A stretch of 64,000 bases of DNA from Henckelia pumila (taxonomy: Eukaryota; Streptophyta; Magnoliopsida; Lamiales; Gesneriaceae). Within the stretch, counting starts at the first letter, position 1; each line of letters begins with the position of its first letter. The notes below the pieces were generated by a model that was not told where the DNA came from, did not search any database, and saw only the letters and a program-made list of their open reading frames with translations. The stretch spans positions 5,828,001-5,892,000 of the forward strand of contig NC_133121.1 of NCBI RefSeq assembly GCF_033568475.1, in the 5' to 3' direction. The translations under genes and the position numbers were made by a program. Below, in pieces: positions 33,789 to 46,240 of this stretch.

Positions 33789-35362
33789 TTTTAATTTTAA
33801 TTTAATTTTTTTTATAATAATAAATGCACGAATTCAGTTTATATGACATATATTAAAAACGGAATAATGTGTTTTTTAGTCAAATGTCATTTTTAACAAT
33901 AGATCATGTGAACATTAAAAAGAAGAGTACACATTTAAATACCAAAATTTTGCATGACCTACGGATATTACATGATTAAAATACCAAAATTTTGGCATGC
34001 GGGATAATTAATGTAGCACAATGATTGAAATAAGGCACTGCATGAATTATGCATATATGCCAAAATCTAGTAAATATAATATAAGATGTAAGCAGATTTG
34101 AGGTGAAAATGTTTAAAAAATGTGATTATAACTTTTTCTTTCCAAAATTTTCAAAACTTCGTAAAAAAAAAAAATCATTATTACTTTTTTATGTGTTTGT
34201 AAACACTAATTGAGTATCGAGGGAATCCAATCCTCCACATTCACACTCCGAAAATGGTTAATAAGACATATATATTTTACCTATTTAGTTTATTGTATAT
34301 TAGACAAAATTGTCATTATAATTACTTTTCTTACATTACAAAATTTTGATTCACCTTTAAAAAAATAAATAAATAAATAAAATTTCTACGTCAACAAGTA
34401 AAACTTTAATACTCGGAAAATTTTGTCACGTTGCGACAAATTTATAAATATGATAGAAAAAACAACTGCAATAAGATACATATATATAGTAATCAACCTA
34501 GCTAGCATTTCATTTTCTTCCATTTTCAGTCATTGTCCCTTCAAATATCCTTTCTCTCGCCAATAATGCCTGCAAATAAAATTAATGTCACCATTTAAAT
34601 TTCTTCAACAATTTTATAACATTTTAATTTTAATTTTAATGTTTTTTTATAATAATAAATGCACGAATTCAGTTTATATTGCATATTAAAATCGGAACAA
34701 TGTGTGTTTTTAGTCAAATATATGTCATTTTTAACAATAGATGTGAAATTAAAAAGAAGATTACACATTTAAATTATACAAATCACAAACCCCAACCCCC
34801 TGCGGATATTGGCTTGCATGACCAAAATACCAAAACTTGGCAAACGGGATAATTAATGCTACACAATTATTGAAATAAATCACTTCATGCATGCGGCATG
34901 CCAAAATCTAGTAAATATAAATATATAATATAAGCTGTAAGAAAATATTTTATTTTTTTTTTTGGAATGGAAGATGTAAGCAGATTTGAGGCAGCGTGAA
35001 AATGTTTTTTGCAAAATTTTCAAAACTTTGTAAAAAAACAAAAACAAAAACTCGTTATTATTATTTTTTAAGTATTTTCAAACACTAATCGAGTACCGAG
35101 GGAGTCCAATTCTCCGCATTTACACTCCGAAAATGGTTAATAACACATATATTTTACCCATTTAGTTTATTATTAGACAAAATTTAACTAGAAACACAAC
35201 TGCAATAAGATACATATATATAGTAATCAAAACTCGTACCTAGCTAGCATTTCATTTTCTTCCATCTTCAGTCATTGTCCCTTCAAATATCCTTTCTCTC
35301 GCCAATAAAGCCTGCGAATTAAATGTCCCCATTTAATTAAATTTCTTCAACAATTTTATAAC
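33789..35362. repeat. Tandem duplication covering the MATE gene's last exon and 3' flank
   Basis: Unit 1 (33789-34620) and unit 2 (34621-35362) abut. They share TAATAAATGCACGAATTCAG near their left ends, AACTGCAATAAGATACATAT and CTAGCATTTCATTTTCTTCC near the right, and both end TTCTTCAACAATTTTATAAC. Unit 2 contains the used terminal exon and stops inside intron 6 of the MATE gene. Confidence 0.92.
34510..34569 (-). pseudogene. Duplicate terminal exon of the MATE gene (possible alternative last exon)
   Basis: Sixty bases reading [19 protein letters not shown] and stop, preceded by a usable AG acceptor (TTATTTGCAG). It differs from the proximal exon (35252-35311) by one amino acid, and the frame is intact. 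Only part of the adjoining intron was copied. Splicing from exon 6 to this exon would still give a complete protein; whether this occurs cannot be seen here. Confidence 0.8.
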
Positions 35363-38286
35363 ATGGGATATCAGATTTGAAGAACATTGATTCAGCAGAA
35401 ACCTGTCGTTTCCAGTTAGTTGAACATGTTAGAAGAGATAACAGAATGGACTGAAGTATCGACCCAACATTCAGGCCGAACCAGAGACCCTTTCCCCGCA
35501 ACCGGAGAGCGAAACCAAGAACTGCTGCTGTGGGAAGTCCGGCCAGATAATATGCCCCCAGATTCACATACGCCCCAAGATGCTGCCACCCGCTTCCTCG
35601 CGCCACCCCTAGAACACGAAAAACGACGTTATATTTTAACTACTAGCTACCACTATATATATAAAGAGACCAAATGAATTTTACCCGAAAGTACTGATTG
35701 TATGCAGTCCATGAGTAACAAGAGACACACAAAAGGAGTGATTTCTCTCAGATAATCCACCACTTCCTTTTCGTTGCTGAAAGCATACCCGAAGACATGG
35801 CGGAAGCTGAGGAGAATCGTGCAAGCAACGACGGCCTCGGATAGGGAAAGAACCATTGCTGACCAGGTAGATGCTCGAGCCCTGTCCGGACATCCTGATC
35901 CCAGTTCATTCGAAACTCTTGTGCTACAAACAAGATCAAGAAACTTGTATAACAGGAGACGTGATGAAAAACGCAACAGAAGATCGATGGGGCGGAAAAT
36001 GGAAATGGAATGCGATGAAAAATAGGAACTCAAGCACGGACCTTGCAGCAGCACCGATCGAATATGGAATGAAGTAATGCAAAGAAGCAACCAACAAGCT
36101 GTTTCAATGAGATCACACATGAATAATATTTCACATCAAGAACCATAAAGCCGATTTCATTCCTATCATCAGTAGATCAACACTTAAATGCAAATGTACC
36201 ATATTGAAAGAACAGAAGTTTCAAGCTGAGGATTAGGAAGAAGCCCGGAGAGCAACACGACTATCTCGAAAGACCACCACTCAAGGCTGCAACAAACTCA
36301 AGAATCAGCTAAGAAAACCGGAGTTCCGGACTCATGAAGAACTGATGGACAAGTACTGAGAAACCAATATACCAGACCATGACAGCAGACGGCACCGCGA
36401 AGCAGAAAAACTCCCTCATACTCGGTAAAACATCCCCTGACCGAGCAGCACGCGTTCTCTCGCAGGTTGATGAGTATCTTACATATAAAACAAGCAAAGC
36501 CACGTTAAGCCAATACGACAAACCGATAGCCAACGCTGCTCCAGCAATGCCTAAGTTGGCCTTGAACACTAAAACCCAACAAACCGGTACGTGGAAAAAC
36601 AGGGCTGCGACCGAGCTTAAAACCATTGGGAGGATTAAGCTCTGAGTCTGCAAGTACCGAATAAGGGACTGAAGAATCGCGTAAGGAAACAACGTCGGAA
36701 TCAGCCAAACCGCGTATCTGCCAGCTTCGACGGAGATTGAAGGATCTTGTCCCATAAATATTAGCAATTTGTCCATGAAAATCCATAAAATGGAAATTGG
36801 TATACATATGATAAGAAGAGATATGATTGCAGCATAAGTATAGGTTCCAAGCTTTTGGTATTGCTCTGCTCCAAAAGCTTGGCCACACAAAGTCTCCAAT
36901 GCACTAGCCATCCCAAACTGTTTGAATGGAAGTTCAAGATTTCAAACAATCAATCATTTTGTACCTTGAAACAATCATGTTATATAGTAAAGAAATTTAT
37001 TCTGATCTATGAAAAAATAGGGTAATATTACATCTACACTAGGGTTATACGTTGGGTTACACATATTAGAAAGGTTATCAGAACCCAAAGTACAGTTACT
37101 TCTAAAACTAATTTCATACACCAAAGGTGTATTTAAATAATTAGAAAAAAAAAAAATCAAGTTAGGCCCACTATATCAATCGATATATATTTTAATTTTA
37201 TTGTTATTATTAAATCTGTATCATTATTATCTTATTTGTAAAAATTAATTTATTACACCACGTGCTACATGTGCTTTGTTCACTAATTTTATGTTAAGCT
37301 TTATTTATTTATTTATTTTAAAGAAGCTGTTAAGCTTTATTAAGCACTTAAGACCCCAGATCATTCGAGTCATGTTCTATTGTTTTAAAATTTGTCGTTT
37401 TTTGGTGAAAAGCTTAAAGAATATAGTGCATTTAATCAAAACTTTAAGGGCGTGCACTTATATTTATTATTTAAGTTTTTCCCCAAAAACGACAATTTTA
37501 GAACTCTTAAACAAAACTTAGTTTTCTTCAAAAAAAAAAAAAAAAAACAAAACTTAGTCTCTATATGTAAGGTAAGTTTTTGAATAGAAAAATTAGCAAA
37601 ATTGCTGTGTAAATGGTTCTTTCTAGAGATATATAATTCTCTAAAATGCTGATATGAAATTGTATAAGTAAACATCTCCAAAGTCCTAGAGTTAGGCACC
37701 ATCTCGAAAAAAGAACTAAATTAAAATCTAAGTAAATAAATCAAGAAACTAGACGACTCAAAATTTTAACAATTCAAGTGACCGAAATTAATTTTTGCTT
37801 ATTCTTCCTTTTGATGATTATACATTTACATTTACTAGTTTTTCTAATAATTTTAGTCAGTGATTGTAACTTCAGAAAAAAAATACAAAAATTCATAATC
37901 ACTCGTTTTTTGAGACGACGTGGACGAAGCAATTCCTAATGCGAACTTTCAAGTATTCAATGCAATATTGGAGCTAAGAAAATGTATGGAGATTAGCGGA
38001 GATGCAATAATTAATGGAACAAGAAAGAGAGCAGTTTAATTACAAGAAGGCTGAGGCCGGAGACGTTGGTAAAAGATGTGGCGACGGCGGCGCCGGAGAG
38101 AGGCAGCTCGCCGAGATGGCCCACCATCATCATCGACGCAACTCGCGAGAGGTGCTGCGACACCGTCACAACCACCATTGGCGCCGCTATGTAGCCCACC
38201 TTCTTTGTCTCTTCCGCGAATAGTTCCCACTTGGATTTCTGAACCACCACGCCGCCGTTTTGCAGCAGCGGCGACGCTTCCTCCAT
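35252..38286 (-). CDS. MATE/DTX efflux transporter, 478 aa, seven exons
   Basis: Multidrug and toxic compound extrusion carriers export organic compounds using a proton or sodium gradient, at the plasma membrane or tonoplast. Exons (genomic order reversed): 38286-38044, 36917-36373, 36286-36200, 36098-36042, 35923-35685, 35608-35403, 35311-35252; all borders are GT/AG and frames join exactly. Conserved blocks include [69 protein letters not shown] and the C-terminal ARERIFEG. Length and repeated hydrophobic segments fit the usual twelve helices. Intron 1 is 1126 bp. The start [12 protein letters not shown] precedes the first helix as in DTX proteins, and the intact frame suggests a working gene. 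Its last exon is tandemly duplicated. Substrate cannot be inferred. Confidence 0.95.
36918..38043 (-). other. Intron 1 of the MATE gene
   Basis: AT-rich, 1126 bp, with a poly-A run at 37531-37547. No nested gene or element with defined ends was found. Confidence 0.8.
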
Positions 38287-38639
38287 TGCAGGCGGTGCCG
38301 ATAAGCTTTGATATATATATTAGATAGAGAAATTAATGAAGAAGGGTGGGCCGGGAACGTGGAGATGGACTTTATTTTGCAGCAGGCAATACAGACGAAG
38401 TCATCTGGTAAAGTATATACTATAATTTTTCATATATTAAGATATAAAAATAATATATTTAATTATTTATATTGAAGTTTTTTTTTATATATTCATTTTT
38501 AAAAAAACTAAATATATAATTTTTTTTAAAAAATAAAAAATAAAAAAGCGTGTGGGTGCTATAAAATAGGGATAATTCTGCTACACGAGGCCGAGGACAA
38601 TACGCTATGGTACAATATATGTTCTTACATATGGGGTAA

Positions 38640-38985
38640 AATAATCTTCTTTGGAGAGTTAGTGGCGATAAGGGAAGGATTATATACTGTGCAGGAACGA
38701 GGAGTGGAGAATGGAGATACAACAAATCTCAATTGACTCCCTGCCAAGCAGTCGTCAAATCAGCGGAGGATTTCAGTTATTGTGGTGCAATTGCCTTGGA
38801 GATTCGGCTATTTCTTGATAGTCATCCTAATATTATTTTTAGGCATGTTAGTAGATCAGTTAATACGATTGCACATGAACTTGCTTGTTTTGCTTTTTAT
38901 TCTCACTTCCCTTTTGTTTGGGATCATGAGATTTTACCGGTTTGGTTGGTAAATCTTGTATTGATTGATGTTCGCTCATAATAAA
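38640..38985 (+). mobile_element. LINE RNase H tail fragment
   Basis: FGELVAIREGLYTVQERGVE (about 38641-38712) matches the end of the LINE RNase H at 16170 (GELIAIKEGLFVAQDKGF). The following frame (VSRSVNTIAHELACFAFYSH, 38847-38906) is the typical end of that domain. A frame change separates the parts. It lies about 350 bp upstream of the MATE start, reading away from it. Confidence 0.8.
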
Positions 38986-40972
38986 ATACGAGTTTTACTG
39001 TAAAAATAAAATAATCTTCTTTGGTTTATATGTATAAAATAATAATAATCTTCTTATTGAACCTCACAAATTAGGACACCTACTATTAAAAAATAGCACT
39101 TGTATGTATGTTGTTTTAGAAAAGGGTTTCCCCTTAAAATGGAAATACTATTACTAGTGATATAATTATATTAATTTTTATATTAAAAATAATGAATATT
39201 ATTTTAATAATAATAGCCATTAGATATTAACTAATTTATATATCATGAAACTCATTTGAGACAGTTTTACCGGTCAATTTATAAGATGAATTTCTTATTT
39301 GATCTGATCCATTAAAAATATTAAATTTTTGTGCTAAAAAATTATTTTTTATTGCAATATGGGTCGAGTCGACCCGTCTCACGAATATAAATCTGTGGGA
39401 GCGTCTTAACGAGACATAGAATATATATATATATATATATATATGTTGTATGAGAGTATGTCTTTGATATTATAAAATCAATGAGGACCGTTTGATCTTT
39501 AAAAAAAATACAAATAAGATCTTTAAAAAAAAATCTTATATAAGCCGTTTTAGCTGTCTTTTAAAAAAAATATCAAATAAAATTACAAAATTTTAAGTTC
39601 TAAAACAACTTATAAATTGATCCAAACACCCATTAAATCCTCTTATTTTATTCCCAAAATATCTGGCCCTACCCGACATAAAAATAATAATAAATAATAG
39701 TAAAAAAACATGTCCAATAATTTTAGAGATATTTTGAGAACAATATCTAACCCTTCTTACTTAGATCTGTTCATAAATATCAAACCAAACATAACAAATT
39801 TTACAACTGTAAACAAGACATTCTTATCTATTATTTTTTTTATCATTCATTTACTAATAATTCAATAATCTCATAACGTGACCTAACTATATTATTAAGT
39901 CGAAATAACCTATAAAACTATTTTGATGTCACGATAAATTATCTTAAATTTCTCGTTATAACCCCTCACTCCCCACATCTCACTAGTCACTTCGCAGAAA
40001 GCTAACTTCTGATTTATAGTTTGGGGCGGCCTTGCCCAAGACAAGCACCCCCTGTCGGGTGGGGGCCGTGGGACACCAATTAACTTTTAAATTTTTATTA
40101 TTATAATTACTATAAAGGAAAGAGTTTTGTATCAAAGATTATTTGAGAAAATTAATGATTTGTTATTTGTTAATCTTGAATCAGATCTTAAAAAAAAGAT
40201 GATGTGCTGATATTGATGTTTATGATATGTTTTTAGAATTACAGATGTCCAAGATATATTACCTTTAAAAGCATATGACAATTTGGATGATCATTAAAAT
40301 TTTAAAATTTGCATTGAAAATAGATGTTTTTTTCTATAGTCATGGTTGTTGATCAAATTTTATTGGTTATTCACGTAACCGTAGCATCAGTTGTAAATGA
40401 GCTTTTCCAAGTAAAGATTATCGAAATCTTATTTCATTAACCATGCACGTTCAAGAAAAAATGAATGATTTGACGATCATGTGCATTTAAAAAGACATTG
40501 AATATGAGAAACAATCTAATAATGTCATTAGATACGTGTAATGAATGATAATACTACTATTGTCCCACTAACAAACTAAATTATCATTTTTATGATTTAA
40601 AAAAATAGTAATGGTTAGAATGACCCTCATTTGTAGGACAATGAGAGTCGATCGATACCCGTGACCCGGTGGCCGTGGGTATATCATCACACCGTCTTTT
40701 AAGAATGATTAGAAAGCCCATCGTTTTAAAATTTTCAAATATTTTTTTAAAAATCACATCCCTAGCACTAGAAAGTCATAAAACTAGGCGGCCACTCATA
40801 AGTCATAAAGAAGAATATACAACAAAAAATCAAGATTATATAGCAGGCGTTGTTTCATTAAAGATCCTAGGTTCACACATGAAAGAAACTAGTTCACAAT
40901 GTACAAAACTAATAATATGTCAGCTCCGCACACAACAAATATAGGAGCACAAACTGCAGATGAATAATTTCC
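38986..40972. other. Intergenic DNA between MATE and ASF1
   Basis: AT-rich with one GAGACGG MITE (39246-39418), a TA run at 39421-39444 and an isolated GC-rich stretch at 40023-40072 (GGGGCGGCCTTGCCC, CCCCCTGTCGGGTGGGGG) of unknown origin. No gene. Confidence 0.6.
39246..39418. mobile_element. GAGACGG-family MITE, worn
   Basis: Left end TGAAACTCATTTGAGACAG, right block GGGTCGAGTCGACCCGTCTC and AGCGTCTTAACGAGACA. Same order of parts as the copies at 25489 and 27383 but more diverged. Confidence 0.7.
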
Positions 40973-43900
40973 TTACGCATCAGGTACTTGCTCTTCTGCG
41001 ACATGATCAGGTGAAGGAGGCTTCCGTTCTTCAAATTCACTTGCTTCAGCAGCAGTAGAATCAGGCGCAGGAGCTTGCTCTCCAGTTTCACCGTTTTCAG
41101 GGTGAAAATTTATGGGAAATTTGGTAACTCTAGGTTTGTCAGTGAGTATATTTCTTTGGACTCTGTCGATCATGATTTTTTGGGGAGGCTCTTCTCGCAG
41201 CTGCTCATCATCATAATCGTTATTGACGTAATAGCCCACCCGAACAAATTCTTGACCCATATAAGAACAGGTCAAGAGAAGCACTGTCACGCCTATTATG
41301 TCTTCTTCACGGATCTTGGAAGGGTCTGGGGGATCTGCCTGGTATAGGAAAAAGAGCAAGATCCCGGTGAGCTACAACATAGTAGAGGATGTTTGAAATT
41401 ATTGTTAGATAGTCCTTGGTTTTACCTGCAAAACAAAACGATAGTTTCCTACATTGACTGGGCCGACAAGAACACTCTCTAAAAGTTGGTCATAAGTTTC
41501 ATCCTCAGCAGATCCGACATAAATGAGTTTCCATTCCAAATCTGTTGGATATTTTGATTATTAGGATCGTACTGTAGAACCATGACTGTAGCTATATTTA
41601 TGCGAATTGAAGAGAAAAAAAGAATCTTATATGGATAAATAAAACAAAATCAGAAAGGCAATGATGAAGTTGTTATTTTACTATGCATGTACCTCAATTC
41701 TTGTGAGTGATCCTGATCATGAAAAAACATTTGGCACTAATGATTGCCACATGAATTAAAAACACTTAAACCATCAAAGTTGTCATGGGCTAGTATTTAG
41801 TTCTTCAATCTAGAGGAATGTTCTGCTATGCTTTAGCCTTAATGAAACTAATCTAATCAGTTCATTTCAAGATGTTTGAACAAATATAACAGGTTGTAAC
41901 ACAACAATTACAATACACCAAGACCTCAAAGCCCATCCATAGATACATATCAATCAAAAATTCAACGCCTATCTTGAAACAAAGGAGAACAGAGAAGGGG
42001 CACCCTTGTAACTTTGGGCAACCCTTCTTTTTATGATTTGGGTAATTAATCACAACTGCAATGCCATCTCCTAAATTTTAGCCTTATATGGTTAACCAAC
42101 AAACCACACGTTAGATTGTGGAAAAGGATTCATTGTCATGAAAGTTAATTAAGTCTCCACGAGCAACTATTATTATTATTATTATTATTATTATCATCCA
42201 GGAAAAGTAAAAGTAGATTATTTTCATCTCCAATATAGTCCTGAAAAAATGAAACACGATTCCCTATACTAATAATCGAACACAAGAAAAGGAACACAAG
42301 GCAATGGAAAAGGTAATTAAATTTAATGAAGTGAATTTCCCACCACCAATAGACTATGAAAACGCATTGAGAAAGAAACGTGATGAGATCTTTCCATGTT
42401 CAACACATGATCTGCATATTAATTCCAAAATCCCTGTCAAATGTTCAGATTTCTGTGCCCTGATTTTTCTTCATCAATCTACATGTTTATCACAATTTAG
42501 TCAGAAACTAGACTGCTATAGATACCACCACAACTTCAGATAATGTGGGCATGCATGCAAGTTTCGACTGCACAACCAGAATCAAACCGCAGCCGACAAT
42601 AATGTCCACTCACATAGTTCGCGAATGGGACAAGCAGCTCAATATTACCACCAATTTGGGCACACGTGTCATTCACGTACGACATGGGGGAGTGCCCAAC
42701 AGTAATATAAATTTAAAGTCGTTCACAAGCCGCCAACAGCAGCAGTTATGACCCAATTTTCTAATCATAACTCATAAATATTAACAGGACAGGTTTGAGC
42801 CACATAGGTCCCACACCCTAGACATGAATTTAAATAGTGGTGATTCCGCAACATAAAAAAAAAGGAAGCTCGCCAATTTTGTTTACTTCAGTAAGTAATA
42901 AGATTAGCAAAATAATATTTAAGTTCGACTGCCTAGCGTAAAACAAGAACCAAATTCTCTTAGGTTGCGCTTGGATTAATGTCCCATTCACATCCTAAGA
43001 GAGATGCCATGCACACACCATGATTGTGTGTTCATGTGTAGTACATAGCTTGCGAGTGGCAGAAGCAGCTCAATATTAGTATTAATATCAATTTGGACAT
43101 ACGTGTCGTGTCATTCACGTGCTACATGGGAGCATGGGCTGCAGCAAATAGAAAATTACAGTCGTTTACAAGCCGCCAATTACAGCAGTTATGACCCAAT
43201 TTTCTTATCATAACTTATAATTATTAACTGGATAGGTGTGAGTCACATGGGACCACACCCTAGACATAAATTTAAACATATCATGTAATTCCACAACATA
43301 AAAAACTACGAAGTTCGCCATCCTGTTTACTTACATCAGTGACAAGACTAGCAAAGTGATATTTAAGTTCGATTGCCTAGCATAAAGCAAGAATCAAATT
43401 CTCTTACTCTATCCAAGATTTATCACGGATAGTTATCACTTTTCAGTTTCACAAAACTCGCTTTCGTGCCTAAAGTCCAAGTGCACAAGAATAGTGCAGT
43501 TCGTACTGCTGGAATCTATTTGCAATTCATTCATTTCCCAAGGTGTAAAAGGCAGCAATCTCAATTTTGTACCCTTCAAATAAATTGATATCACCACAAA
43601 ACAGTTTCCATCGTAAGGTGGTGAGCTAGTATTCCATCAGCAGGACCAACTCATGCTGGAAGAGAAATATCACTGCCCCAAGGATCAAATCCAACATCAG
43701 TCCGCCCTTTCTTACACTCAATGTGAACCATTGTGTCTACAAGCCAAAATTCAAGCACGATAGACCTCTAACTAAATTCATCACCTCACAACCGTGATTT
43801 GATTTTTAAAATTTATTAGGAGCATATGGTTTAAACAAACCCTAGAACACAATATTTACCAGCGCAAACCCTCATAATGCAATTGCTTTGAGAATTATAA

Positions 43901-44227
43901 ACAGGTTTACACCATTTTCAGTTACATTCATAATTACGAGAAGAAAGGTAATTCATTTCTAATCCAAAAGCTCCAGAAACAACCAATGCAATGAAACCCA
44001 ATACCAAAATATCAAACTAAACCCTAAATACTAACAAAACAAAACAAAATTACGGGCAAATCATCAGGCCGCCGAGGCAACAAGAAACGCGAGGAAGAGT
44101 TAATCGTGGTATTATTACCGTCTTTGAGAGCCGTGACACATTCGTAGGAGATCTCGAAGCTGAAGGGGGTCAAAAACGACGCCGGATTGTCCAGCACCGC
44201 CACGTTCGTGATGTTCACCGCACTCAT
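40973..44227 (-). CDS. ASF1: Histone chaperone ASF1, 196 aa, three exons
   Basis: ASF1 binds the histone H3-H4 dimer in the nucleus and hands it to CAF-1 or HIRA for nucleosome assembly. Exons: 44227-44119 (MSAVNITNVAVLDNPASFLT ... ISYECVTALKD), 41541-41426 (DLEWKLIYVGSAEDETYDQL ... GNYRFVLQ), 41338-40973 (ADPPDPSKIREEDIIGVTVL ... MGQEFVRVGYYVNN). The joins keep frame and rebuild the conserved immunoglobulin-like core of about 155 residues; the tail after INFHPEN is acidic and variable (AAEASEFEERKPPS), as in other plant ASF1 proteins. VGYYVNN, part of the H3-binding face, is intact. Intron 1 is long (2577 bp) and holds a duplicated segment. Complete and likely functional; ASF1A versus ASF1B is not resolved. 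Confidence 0.96.
42166..42195. repeat. (ATT)n microsatellite in ASF1 intron 1
   Basis: About nine ATT units in a row. Confidence 0.9.
42608..43405. repeat. Direct duplication inside ASF1 intron 1
   Basis: Two copies of about 360 bp (42608-42964 and 43041-43405) share AAGCAGCTCAATATTA, CAGCAGTTATGACCCAATTT, CACACCCTAGACAT and AAATTCTCTTA in order. They are clearly diverged, so this is not recent. No coding frame or terminal repeats. Confidence 0.85.
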
Positions 44228-45049
44228 TGTACCAAAACTGGAGATTCCACGCTAGTCATAACGGCTCGAGCAGCTCAAATACGAATTTGACGGAACCGCA
44301 GGGAACGAAAACTTCATGGAAGAGGAGATGGCGAGATGTGAGACGAGCAAGAACACCGAAAATTCGAAGTGTAGAAAGGTTCGAAGGAGAAGAACCGTAC
44401 GGTATTTTAGGAAATAGCACCGAAGGGAAAAATGCTCAGACAGTTTGCTTTTCTTTTCTTTGGGGTATTTCGTTGCGTTTTAGGTTGGTTTTATATTGGT
44501 TACCGGCGAAGGATGAGTAGACCGGGTGTAGCCGGTAACAGATATTGGCGGGAGTTTCTTGTGTTCGGGCTTGCTTTCATTTTAATAATTGGGCTTATTG
44601 ATGAATGCGTCTATTGGGGCCAAGCCCGTATAGTTCATTCAAAATCGAGTTGATGTTTGTAAATATTTCATTACATTCAATATACACATACAAAGAAAAT
44701 ATATGTCTTGGTTTTGAGCATACTCACTTATTTTTCTGGTTTATGTTTAGCTGACTAGATTGGGTGAACAAAACTAGTCAAATTTATCTCAACTTAACCG
44801 AGATGCTGACAATTTTTTATCTTGAAAAACACAAGGAAACAACCAACCATGTGAAGTTTTATGGAAAAGTGATTTAACACATTCAATAATACCAGAACAA
44901 ATATCTCATTCATTTCATATAGCTAAGGTTAGCGACGATGAAAATTTGCAGAAACTTCTCAAAATTCATATGTAATGGATCAGGCAACATCACACTTGTA
45001 CTATATAGTGCCGGAAGCACTTGACAGTTGACATGAAATCATGTGCTCG
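44228..45049. other. ASF1 upstream region and F-box 3' flank
   Basis: Includes the ASF1 promoter and 5' UTR on the minus strand. The plus-strand frames here (44227-44520, 44432-44653) lack any domain and overlap that promoter, so they are not called. Confidence 0.55.
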
Positions 45050-46240
45050 CTAGAACGATGTTACATTTTCAGCATCCAGACTCTTGAGTGACAGAAAGCT
45101 CGAGTTGTGAGTTATGGCCTCGATACAACCATTCTGGTCCTGAATAACCACTTCAAGTTTGTGACAAGTTTTGGTCTTGCTGCTGAAATAGAACAGGGAG
45201 TTGATGTTCCGGTTAAGCAAGATGTCACCGTCTTTAAAAACTTTCATGGCGTAAACTGAATCACAATATAGACCAGCAAAGCCTAGCGCTTCCTCGATGA
45301 CAAATTGTTTAGTCCAAGATTTCCCCACCCCATATTCCTTCATCACCCATATAACAATGATATCTGCATCTTGCGAGCTACTGTCGACAAAACATAAGCA
45401 ATCATCCAAAATTCCCAAGGTTCCAAGAGCCGGTGAATCTAGGGACGGCGGAGGTGGAGGAAAGGGCTTAAAAGACTCAGCTTCAAGATCGAAACAGTAA
45501 ATTGACGAATTGGTGGAGTAGAGAAAATCTTGTAAAAACCCATGAAGATTTCCATTGAGGAACAAGCTGAAGGAAATGCTTGAATAACCAACTGGCGCGT
45601 CTGGAATTTTTCTCCATGACCTTGTTCCCACGGTGTGTACCAAACACTCGTACTTTTTAAAGCTCGAGCATGGCCCTTCCTCGAAATCGTATGAATGCCT
45701 ACGAACATTCCTAAGCACCTTGTATTGGCCACTAGTCATGCTTACCCCAAATCCATACTCACCAATGCTGGGATATTCGACAATCTCATCAATCCAGGGA
45801 AGAGCAATATACTCACGGGTGATCGGATTACATATATATAGAGCATCATACAATTTGCTTCTATAGTCCTGCAGGCAAAGCAAACCATTAACTGAACCCC
45901 AAATCCATGAACTGGCATCTGAGACGCAACCAGACAGATTGGGGTCAAATTTCAATACTGGATTGTAGTGAAGATTGTGGTGTTCAAGCTCAAATGCATC
46001 TTCAAATTCAAATATTTGGCTTAAATTTCCGCTCGCGCCAGATTGATTGATAAGTAGACCAGGGGTTGATAAAGAAAGGTGGGATGTGGCAAACTCAGGA
46101 GTTGAGAGTAGGTCGAGTAATTGCTTGCAAGCACATTTGCAGCTTATGATGGCTCGTATGGAAAGTCTTGAGAGAATATTGATAATGATCTCTGATGGTA
46201 GATTAATCAAGAATGGCCTTCCAGCCATTCTTGGATTCAT
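45050..46240 (-). CDS. F-box protein with F-box-associated C-terminus, 396 aa, single exon
   Basis: F-box proteins are substrate receptors of SCF ubiquitin ligases and bind SKP1 through the F-box. Here the F-box is at about residues 13-47 (INLPSEIIINILSRLSIRAI, then KQLLDLLSTPEF). An F-box-associated region follows, with SVNGLLCLQDY, ICNPITREYIALPW, GVSMTSGQYKVLR and a hydrophobic core ending KLEVVIQDQNGCIEAITHN. The frame is intact. Upstream, a ten-codon frame (46295-46266, starting MEEPQC) begins at the position of the start codon in the inverted paralog at 52452. An insertion of about 30 bp between them moved the usable start to 46240, so translation may be tempered by this upstream frame. 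A 5' UTR intron acceptor lies near 46334. Target unknown. Confidence 0.9.
   Translation of the reverse strand: MNPRMAGRPFLINLPSEIIINILSRLSIRAIISCKCACKQLLDLLSTPEFATSHLSLSTPGLLINQSGASGNLSQIFEFEDAFELEHHNLHYNPVLKFDPNLSGCVSDASSWIWGSVNGLLCLQDYRSKLYDALYICNPITREYIALPWIDEIVEYPSIGEYGFGVSMTSGQYKVLRNVRRHSYDFEEGPCSSFKKYECLVHTVGTRSWRKIPDAPVGYSSISFSLFLNGNLHGFLQDFLYSTNSSIYCFDLEAESFKPFPPPPPSLDSPALGTLGILDDCLCFVDSSSQDADIIVIWVMKEYGVGKSWTKQFVIEEALGFAGLYCDSVYAMKVFKDGDILLNRNINSLFYFSSKTKTCHKLEVVIQDQNGCIEAITHNSSFLSLKSLDAENVTSF

Noticed and set aside
38640-38985. Continuation of the LINE interrupted at 16225
   Set aside because: It overlaps the same RNase H segment already present at 16170-16225, so it is a separate copy.
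44227-44653. Plus-strand frames upstream of ASF1
   Set aside because: They overlap the ASF1 promoter/5' UTR region and have no recognisable protein feature.
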